This document shows, in pieces, positions 6,702 through 12,012 of a DNA stretch of 12,012 nucleotides. Where the stretch lies: positions 59,911 through 71,922 of the forward strand of contig JABUUA010000007.1 of NCBI GenBank assembly GCA_021443405.1, in the 5' to 3' direction. This DNA comes from Bacteroidaceae bacterium. Its GTDB lineage: Bacteria > Bacteroidota > Bacteroidia > Bacteroidales > Bacteroidaceae. Made by a program: the position numbers and the translations under genes. The notes beneath the pieces are model-generated. The model had not been told where the DNA came from. It was given only the letters and a program-made list of their open reading frames with translations, and ran no database searches. Each line of letters begins with the position of its first letter. Position 1 is the stretch's first letter.

Positions 6702-7450
6702 TTATGGAAGTTGGACCATATTCTTTACCACCTCAGGCACGGTTACGCCATCGGGGAGCGTAATGGGTGCAAGGCTGCTCTTGCTCTTGGGGAGGGACGA
6801 CGTCGTTTCGGAAGACAGCACATAGGCACGGATAGTCACTTGGATGGGAATCACTGCATACTTGTCCTTATGATTGATGAACAAGGTCTTGGTGATTTCG
6901 CTCTCGGCGAGATGACCTTGGGCAACGGATTTCTTATAATTCTCCCGATGCTTATCGTCAGCCAGTTTGGTCTGATAGCCCAACAAGTTCATTTCCCTCG
7001 GTTCTTTAGCTTCATAGACGACAACGGCCTTGTCTCCATCCTGCTTGACAGCGCCCACCACAGATCCGTCAGCGCCTTTGAGCGACTGCCCATCAACGGA
7101 CAATCCGCCCTTTCCAATGTGGTGAGCGACAAACGCCAACTGGTCGAACGAAGGAACTTGGTGATAAACATTGGCGTGGCGATACACGAAACTGGTGTCG
7201 CGTCGCGCCTTCGCCTCCGCCGTGGCGTAGTGTTCCATCTGCGCTCCCCGCACCTTCACCTTAGTGCGCTGGTCGATGTAATAGTCAGCCATTCCATGCG
7301 AAAAATACGCCGTCTCCCCGCCTATCGCAGTCACGACACTGAAATAAACACGTTGTTTCACATAGTCCGCCCCCTTTGCCTCATTACCGGCATCAGGAAC
7401 ATCACGGCACAAGCCACCGCACACTTACAATACAAGAGGAAGTTCTTCAT
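6702..7450 (-). pseudogene. Secreted protein gene with apparent -1 frameshift after the signal peptide
   Basis: The body of the protein is open from about 7424 to 6702 in one frame, but that frame begins at a weak GTG directly after a TAA and has no signal peptide. A second frame starts with ATG at 7450 and encodes MKNFLLYCKCAVACAVMFLM, a good signal peptide, then stops at a TGA near 7358. The two overlap around the G5 run at 7370-7374 (minus strand AAAGGGGGCGG). One extra G there would join them as ...MRQRG-ADYVKQRVYFSVV, about 249 residues. The most economical reading is one secreted protein interrupted by a single-base loss, by sequencing error, real mutation or phase variation. The shift could lie slightly upstream of the G-run. 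The mature region has no family I recognise; it is mixed alpha/beta with a Ser/Lys-rich stretch (SLPKSKSS) near the C-terminus and no T9SS sorting tail. Confidence 0.65.
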
Positions 7451-7482
7451 ACAAAACGTTTTTATTATGTAACCTTGCAGCG

Positions 7483-7490
7483 CAAAAGTA
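7483..7490 (-). promoter_or_regulatory. Putative -7 box (TACTTTTG) for the frameshifted secreted-protein gene
   Basis: The minus strand reads TACTTTTG, matching TAnnTTTG, 32 nt before the ATG at 7450 and preceded by a run of ten Ts. A CTTG at 19 nt spacing (7510-7513) is a possible weak -33 element. Its position supports the start at 7450 rather than the internal GTG at 7424. The rest of the 151-nt gap up to 7602 shows no gene. Confidence 0.5.
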
Positions 7491-7601
7491 AAAAAAAAAG
7501 ACAAACATGCAAGAGTTTCAACAACTATTTTGGAAGAAAGTTTCTGAAACACTTGCAGTCCTTAGTACGTCAGCGAACGTGGCCCGACCGCCGATACCCT
7601 A

Positions 7602-8273
7602 TCACTTACGCCAAAAGGTATAAGAGAGACTAAGACCGAAGGCACGCGTCTTGGGTCCTTGCATGAAGCCTCGGTGACGAACCAAGCCAAGTTGCGAGCA
7701 TGCACTGAGCGCCAGCCTATCCCATCCTATCTTGTAAGCGAAACTAAGCCCTGCATCCAGTCGTTCCATGTTGGCATAGTGAGCGCCTTGGGGAATATCG
7801 CCGAACACCCCAAAACCCGCCTCGTAATGTTGTCCGTATCCGTCCACACCCTCCATAGAGCCATAGCCTTTCACGCCGACTTTGCCATAGAGGCCTACCT
7901 GCGGGCAAAGATAGAATTTCTTTTTCAGTGCAATTTTGTAGCCGACATGCACAGGGACACTGACATAGCCAAGCTTGTCCATGTGGATTGCTTGGATGTT
8001 GTGATAGTTAATCTTTGTGCCGTAGATGGACCCTCCTGTGCGTTCATAAGCAAGGCCACCCGAGAAAACCACATTGCATTTCAGCGTATACACCACATTG
8101 GCGCCCACGCGAAAACCATGATTGCCTTCTGCATATTCGTCTGTCATACCATGGCTGTCAAGCTTGTATTTGTTATGCAAATAACCCGCTTCCGCATCAA
8201 GCGACCATTCTTGCGCCTGCATGCAAACACAATGCAAGCAGCACGCACAAAACATAAGAACAATTAATTTCAT
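7602..8273 (-). CDS. Outer-membrane beta-barrel protein (PorT/OMP_b-brl-like)
   Basis: 223 residues, ATG at 8273. A signal peptide (residues 1-20, cleavage after MQA) precedes QEWSLDAEAGY. The rest alternates amphipathic strands and turns: FRVGANVVYTLKCNVVFSGGLAYER, GYVSVPVHVGYKI, FYLCPQVGLYGKVGVKGYGS, LDAGLSFAYKIGWDRLALSA. It ends in SLSYTFWRK, giving an aromatic residue close to the C-terminus as barrel insertion signals need. The pattern and length fit the PorT-like outer-membrane barrels common in Bacteroidetes, with about eight strands. A specific assignment to PorT of the T9SS is not supported. Its start is 12 nt after the stop of the 421-residue lipoprotein gene, so the two are probably one transcript and the products may work together at the cell surface. 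Confidence 0.8.
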   Translation of the reverse strand: MKLIVLMFCACCLHCVCMQAQEWSLDAEAGYLHNKYKLDSHGMTDEYAEGNHGFRVGANVVYTLKCNVVFSGGLAYERTGGSIYGTKINYHNIQAIHMDKLGYVSVPVHVGYKIALKKKFYLCPQVGLYGKVGVKGYGSMEGVDGYGQHYEAGFGVFGDIPQGAHYANMERLDAGLSFAYKIGWDRLALSACSQLGLVRHRGFMQGPKTRAFGLSLSYTFWRK

Positions 8274-8285
8274 CTGATTATATCT

Positions 8286-9551
8286 TTATAACACATTCCC
8301 TATGACATAAGGCATCGTCCAATGTACTCCACCAGACGAATTAATAGTCCATCCGTCAACAGCATTATAATTGCTATTCGAGAACACATAGTCTCTTTTA
8401 TATACAATCTTATAGATGAGTTCGTCCTTATTCTTATATGGCAAATTGACTTTGAAGCCATACTCTGCTCCACCCCATGTTAGAGACAAATCAGCCTCCC
8501 ACTGCACGGCATCACCTCCATCTTCTTCATGTATCATAAAGGCTGCATCATTTTCATTGGGGGTCCAATCAAAATTTAAAACAGACGTATCTGTCCACCA
8601 TCGTTGATTCTTTATGTCTTTTCTTGAACGATTAATTCTAATATAAGTCACTTCTGGATCCAGCACTGTTAATTGAGAATTAGAAGAAATCTCAAACCTA
8701 TCTAAAGACCCCATTTGGATGATAAACTCAGAGCCACCAGCCCAAACTGAGTCATATTGATGATCCGACATGAAACTCCCTAATTGTACGGTATATACAA
8801 GATTGTTGTCACTTCTTGTACTCCTAGTCACACTCTGGGAGGCCAAAGGTGTGTCATGAGATTCGTGAGTTGCAACATATCCCTGTCCTACGAACGCACA
8901 ACTATTCGCTACATACTGACCAGAAGAAAAGTCAGGAAGATCCTCGTATCGAATTTCACTCAGGTTCACAATCCACACAGGATGGTTTTGCATATATTCT
9001 TCGTCCACTACAATGGTGTCTATTCTTTCATTGTCTTTAACAAACGCAATATTCCACAGTTGGCTTTCGTCTTCTGGGGCAAAGGTAATTGCTGGCATAC
9101 TCACTCCATCCCAGTCTTCTGAATAAGGCCAATAAATCTGCAATCTACCAGAGTTTTCCAACACTGAGAGCGGCACCATGTCTGCATCCTCTGCAGAAGC
9201 CCGAGTGTTTCTGTAATGCTCATGTAAAAGGCGACCCAGCCGTGATTCTAACAAGGACCTTGTACTAATCTTGGTCTGTTCTGACAAAATCTCTTGAAAA
9301 TATGCGCTTTCTTCTATTCCACAGAAAAGCGCAGTCTCCACAGTAGTCTTCACCTCCCGGCATGTCTCATTATCAATAGGTAACGACGCTAACAGCGATG
9401 CGATAGCCTGTAAATTCTTAGATGTGATTTTCTCACTCGTTGAACTCTCCGCACTATATGATGGAACGGATATATCATCCACATCATTGCTGCATCCAAC
9501 GAAAAATAACGCAGACAGAACAACTACAATCTGTTTTAAATTCTTGTTCAT
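8286..9551 (-). CDS. Large putative surface lipoprotein of unknown function
   Basis: 421 residues from the ATG at 9551. The open frame runs 26 codons further upstream, but only the later ATG gives a normal lipoprotein signal: MNKNLKQIVVVLSALFFVGC with Cys20. The acidic tail after it (SNDVDD) resembles Bacteroidetes surface-export signals. Residues about 40-125 look helical and may be an N-terminal bundle. The remainder is beta-rich, with landmarks LQIYWPYSEDWDG, PVWIVNLSEIRYEDLPDF, LVYTVQLGSFMSDHQYDSVWAGG, WEADLSLTWGGAEYGFKVNLPYK and a C-terminus near GWTINSSGGVHWTMPYVIG. I recognise no catalytic motif or named family. It lies 78 nt after the DUF3244-like gene and 12 nt before the beta-barrel gene. 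Its base composition is clearly AT-rich compared with the T9SS block. Confidence 0.8.
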   Translation of the reverse strand: MNKNLKQIVVVLSALFFVGCSNDVDDISVPSYSAESSTSEKITSKNLQAIASLLASLPIDNETCREVKTTVETALFCGIEESAYFQEILSEQTKISTRSLLESRLGRLLHEHYRNTRASAEDADMVPLSVLENSGRLQIYWPYSEDWDGVSMPAITFAPEDESQLWNIAFVKDNERIDTIVVDEEYMQNHPVWIVNLSEIRYEDLPDFSSGQYVANSCAFVGQGYVATHESHDTPLASQSVTRSTRSDNNLVYTVQLGSFMSDHQYDSVWAGGSEFIIQMGSLDRFEISSNSQLTVLDPEVTYIRINRSRKDIKNQRWWTDTSVLNFDWTPNENDAAFMIHEEDGGDAVQWEADLSLTWGGAEYGFKVNLPYKNKDELIYKIVYKRDYVFSNSNYNAVDGWTINSSGGVHWTMPYVIGNVL

Positions 9552-9629
9552 AAAAATGATTAATATTAGTTTGTTAGACATAAAAGGAACTATTCTACAC
9601 GCGAAAGTTGTTGACGGAAGAGTAATCAT

Positions 9630-10004
9630 CTACACACCAAGAAATAATTCGCCCCAATACAGATAAGTAGGAGTAACAAAACGAATAATAAAGTCACCAT
9701 ATAAATCAGCAGGAATGACAATTCCCGTCTCTGCTCCAGTGAGATCCTGGCTATATGCTAATTCCTTACTATTAGCATACAACAACTCCACAGAGCAACA
9801 GCCTAAGGATGATAACACACAAACAATGTTGTTCTCTACTACGATATAAAATGATGCAGGAGGAGTTCTTCTAATGGGTGGTGTAGTTGGCAAGGGTTCA
9901 ATATGACCAAAATGTAACCTCAAAGTATCTCCGCTCCCTACGGAAACAGCATACACTGATACAGCTGACCAACAACATAGCAACGCAAACAGTAGTTTTC
10001 TCAT
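9630..10004 (-). CDS. Small secreted protein, DUF3244-like immunoglobulin-type fold
   Basis: 124 residues, ATG at 10004. The signal peptide spans residues 1-19 (MRKLLFALLCCWSAVSVYA). The mature part starts with a Pro-rich linker (PLPTTPPIRRTPP). It then has a compact beta-sheet pattern from about residue 51: ASFYIVVENNIVCVLSS, CSVELLYANSKELAY, TGIVIPADLYGDFIIRF and PTYLYWGELFLG. The layout, with paired strands, the phrase G-D-F-I-I-R-F and a closing Y-x-G-x-x-x-L, resembles DUF3244 proteins of Bacteroides and Prevotella. These are secreted Ig-like domains of unknown function that often occur beside TPR regulators. The family call is from pattern memory and moderate. It lies 182 nt after the regulator gene and has its own -7 box. 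Confidence 0.7.
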   Translation of the reverse strand: MRKLLFALLCCWSAVSVYAVSVGSGDTLRLHFGHIEPLPTTPPIRRTPPASFYIVVENNIVCVLSSLGCCSVELLYANSKELAYSQDLTGAETGIVIPADLYGDFIIRFVTPTYLYWGELFLGV

Positions 10005-10053
10005 ATTCTATATTTTAAATTTCTAATTCTCGTCCACATTTAAATTCTCCGGA

Positions 10054-10061
10054 CAAAATTA
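10054..10061 (-). promoter_or_regulatory. Putative -7 box (TAATTTTG) for the DUF3244-like gene
   Basis: The minus strand carries TAATTTTG, an exact TAnnTTTG, 49 nt before the ATG at 10004. The only nearby TTTG (10074-10077) is 12 nt away, which is not the normal -33 spacing. If used, it would start the transcript of the DUF3244-like, lipoprotein and beta-barrel genes separately from the regulator, and it would be a candidate target for it. Confidence 0.45.
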
Positions 10062-10186
10062 TAAAGAAAAAGACAAACTACAGCTAAAAATGTTGTTCAA
10101 AAAGTACACAGGTAGGCACAGAAAACACACAAAATCCCCTGCGAATCAAAATATTATAATACAAAGTACAAATAATACACAGAGCA

Positions 10187-11836
10187 CTACAATCGATGAA
10201 TATTAGCATCAAAAGTTCTAGAGCTATGGTCTCCGAATACTTTTTGGTTCGCAGAACAGCGAAGGTTACTGACACGTTGCCTTGAGAAATTCATCAAAAC
10301 TGCTACTTCCGTAGGAATAAAATTAACTCTAGAAAGCAAGCACATGCAGAATTCACGCTCGGTCAGTTTTTTCTTATACGGTAATAAGCGATCATAAAAG
10401 TCAGGCAACATTTTTCGAACCACTTCTTCAAAGTCTTTCCACTCCACTCCTGTAGGAACGCACATCCCATGACTTGCATAGTTATGGAGCGACTTTACAA
10501 CCTCGTGTTGTTGTAAACATTGTTCCAATTGCCACTGCTCCTGATTAGCATTATTTTGATACGCAGAGACAACTTGCAATAGACGATTCAACTCATCTTC
10601 TTTCCGTTTTTCAAGATCATTCTTGTTAGTACGCAACAACAGCAGTTCATTTGTCGTTGCTTCAAGCTTCGAGAGTGCTTCATAATATGCACAGTTTGTA
10701 CGCCTTATCTCCAATGTCATCATCCGATAATGTCTTCGAGCAAAGCAATAAGTCAAACCAAATACACAAGCAAGTAATACAAATACAAAAAACGAGATGC
10801 GCTGGGTAGTCAAAAGATCCTCAGATTTCCGAAGTGCCTCTTGCTGATATTCTGTGTAATCAAACAATGCTTGCACACGAGACACTTCGTCTATTGAACG
10901 ACGATAATTAGCCGTATCATTTGCATCTGCATATAACTTGGCGTACTTACACACAGAATCTGTCATCCGCAAAGAACCATACACCTTCATCAAACCCTTA
11001 TAAGCATTCTCACGACACATCCAATCAGAGGTTGATTCCATCAACTTTCGATAAAATAGCAAGGCGGAATCCGCTTTGTGAGTTTTATGGTAATAGTCAC
11101 CGCGATAAGTGTAAAAAAGTTCCGTGCCCGGCTGATTGTTACCCATGCTATCAACTAATCCAGAATTCTGTATGTACTCGTCAATCTGTTGCTGGGCCTT
11201 TGGTAAATTGTTTTGAGCCAAAGACAAGTCGAGAAAAACGCCATTCAAAGAGGCTGCATAATTGGGAAGTCCAGCTGACTTATATATACGATAAGCCCTT
11301 TTAGTCATCCTCAGCACATTCGCCGTGTCATGCATCGCGTAATATGCACCCGCCATATATTGTAAGCAACTTGCATACATTAAAGTGTCACTACCCTCCA
11401 GTGCTAAGGATGCAGCCTGCTGCCAGACCTCCAATTCACGTTGATAATATTGTTGATTATGGAAAATAATTCCCATTTGTGCAAGGATACGGCTTGCATA
11501 GGCATTGTCACATTCAATACTTGATGTATCAGAAAAGGCGACAGCTTTTAGAAAGTGTTGCAAAGCCCTTGGGCTGTCACCGCGATCACGAAAAACACAC
11601 CCCATCATATAATTAGACCGCATCTTTTCTTCCTTGTCGCCATGCTTCATAAAATATGCTAACATATCTTCCACTCCGGGTAGCGTATCCATCAATACAT
11701 AATTCCGGTTCATATCTTCTGCTTGACATAGCAACGAATACATCTTGCCATGCCGTACAGTATGTTCACAACCAGCGAGGCTATACATCAAACTAACAAA
11801 AAGCAGTGCGGACACTAAACGAAGTAGAACTTTCAT
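10187..11836 (-). CDS. Membrane-anchored TPR regulator with C-terminal helix-turn-helix
   Basis: 549 residues from the ATG at 11836; an ATG at 11845 is possible, but lies only a few bases from the predicted transcription start. Layout: an N-terminal signal with lipobox SLAGC (Cys23); helical TPR-type repeats over about residues 35-325 (ALQHFLKAVAFSD, ILAQMGIIFHNQQYY, LQYMAGAYYAMHDTANVL, ALLFYRKLME); one membrane helix at about 346-366; a coiled coil to about 440; and a C-terminal LuxR/sigma-region-4-like helix-turn-helix from about 490 (LTEREFCMCLLSR..., TEVAVLMNFSRQRVSNLR). This matches a Bacteroidetes class of TPR-TM-HTH regulators (DUF6377-like) that place the sensor in the periplasm and the DNA-binding domain in the cytoplasm. 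Direct targets are unknown; the secreted-protein genes downstream are the obvious candidates. Confidence 0.85.
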   Translation of the reverse strand: MKVLLRLVSALLFVSLMYSLAGCEHTVRHGKMYSLLCQAEDMNRNYVLMDTLPGVEDMLAYFMKHGDKEEKMRSNYMMGCVFRDRGDSPRALQHFLKAVAFSDTSSIECDNAYASRILAQMGIIFHNQQYYQRELEVWQQAASLALEGSDTLMYASCLQYMAGAYYAMHDTANVLRMTKRAYRIYKSAGLPNYAASLNGVFLDLSLAQNNLPKAQQQIDEYIQNSGLVDSMGNNQPGTELFYTYRGDYYHKTHKADSALLFYRKLMESTSDWMCRENAYKGLMKVYGSLRMTDSVCKYAKLYADANDTANYRRSIDEVSRVQALFDYTEYQQEALRKSEDLLTTQRISFFVFVLLACVFGLTYCFARRHYRMMTLEIRRTNCAYYEALSKLEATTNELLLLRTNKNDLEKRKEDELNRLLQVVSAYQNNANQEQWQLEQCLQQHEVVKSLHNYASHGMCVPTGVEWKDFEEVVRKMLPDFYDRLLPYKKKLTEREFCMCLLSRVNFIPTEVAVLMNFSRQRVSNLRCSANQKVFGDHSSRTFDANIHRL

Positions 11837-11855
11837 AACTCTCATAATTCTAAGA

Positions 11856-11886
11856 CAAAGATACAAAAAAAAGCTTGACGAAACAA
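11856..11886 (-). promoter_or_regulatory. Bacteroidetes-type promoter (TTGT-N19-TATCTTTG) of the regulator gene
   Basis: On the minus strand TTGT (11886-11883) is followed after 19 nt by TATCTTTG (11863-11856), matching TAnnTTTG with correct spacing and a near-consensus -33. The expected transcript start near 11850 rules out the in-frame TTG at 11866, which lies just upstream of the -7 box, and favours the ATG at 11836. The remaining 126 nt to the window end shows no gene or clear site. Confidence 0.68.
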
Positions 11887-12012
11887 TGAAGATGAAATTT
11901 ATTCACTTTAGCGGATAATGATTTTTACACAAAAGAGAGGTGGCACCCCAAATATTTAGGCAATTATATACTTTTAGGCACAAGGAACATTATTCATCTC
12001 ATTATCAGTTCA

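Noticed and set aside
7602..8273. Assignment of the beta-barrel protein as PorT of the T9SS
   Set aside because: The barrel pattern is generic to many Bacteroidetes outer-membrane proteins, and the operon context is an unrelated lipoprotein.
8286..9629. Start of the large lipoprotein at 9629
   Set aside because: The extra 26 residues come before the true signal peptide and would place it internally; the ATG at 9551 gives a normal lipobox at Cys20.
10084..10275. 64-residue frame overlapping the end of the regulator gene
   Set aside because: It is a shadow frame overlapping the helix-turn-helix coding region, with no start signal or recognisable composition.
10187..11866. Start of the TPR regulator at the TTG at 11866
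   Set aside because: That codon lies just upstream of the -7 box TATCTTTG (11856-11863), so it would not be in the transcript.

Overview
The window looks like the chromosome of a Bacteroidales bacterium, most likely Prevotella-like. The evidence is a type IX secretion (T9SS) core gene run in the order porP-gldK/porK-gldL/porL, promoter -7 boxes of the Bacteroidetes form TAnnTTTG, a cargo protein with a Prevotella-style C-terminal sorting tail (LYDLTGRR...GLYI), and lipoproteins with acidic residues just after the lipidated Cys. Every gene I can support lies on the minus strand, so the window reads biologically from right to left. No gene-free stretch exceeds about 180 bases.

Right block (about 12012 to 7602, visibly AT-rich). 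A membrane-anchored TPR regulator with a C-terminal helix-turn-helix (11836-10187) has a good promoter. It is followed by a small secreted DUF3244-like protein (10004-9630), a large surface-type lipoprotein (9551-8286) and an outer-membrane beta-barrel protein (8273-7602). The last two are only 12 nt apart and probably co-transcribed. The block reads as a regulator followed by cell-surface genes of unknown role.

Middle block (about 7450 to 4330). This holds a secreted protein whose signal peptide and body lie in different frames (7450-6702, apparent frameshift in a G-run), a lipoprotein (6612-6121), a two-repeat secreted protein with a T9SS sorting tail (5961-4684), and a 65-residue two-helix membrane protein (4527-4330) with its own canonical promoter and hairpin terminator. 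Two diverged copies of a 41-nt element sit just downstream of the first two genes, both in the frame of the preceding stop codon.

Left block (4173 to 1, GC-rich). A CPBP/Rce1-type intramembrane protease is followed by porP/sprF, gldK/porK and gldL/porL, the last cut by the window edge. porM/gldM and porN/gldN would be expected beyond coordinate 1. PorP, the GldK lipoprotein and the GldL motor subunit belong to the secretion machine that would export and anchor proteins such as the 425-residue cargo encoded next door.
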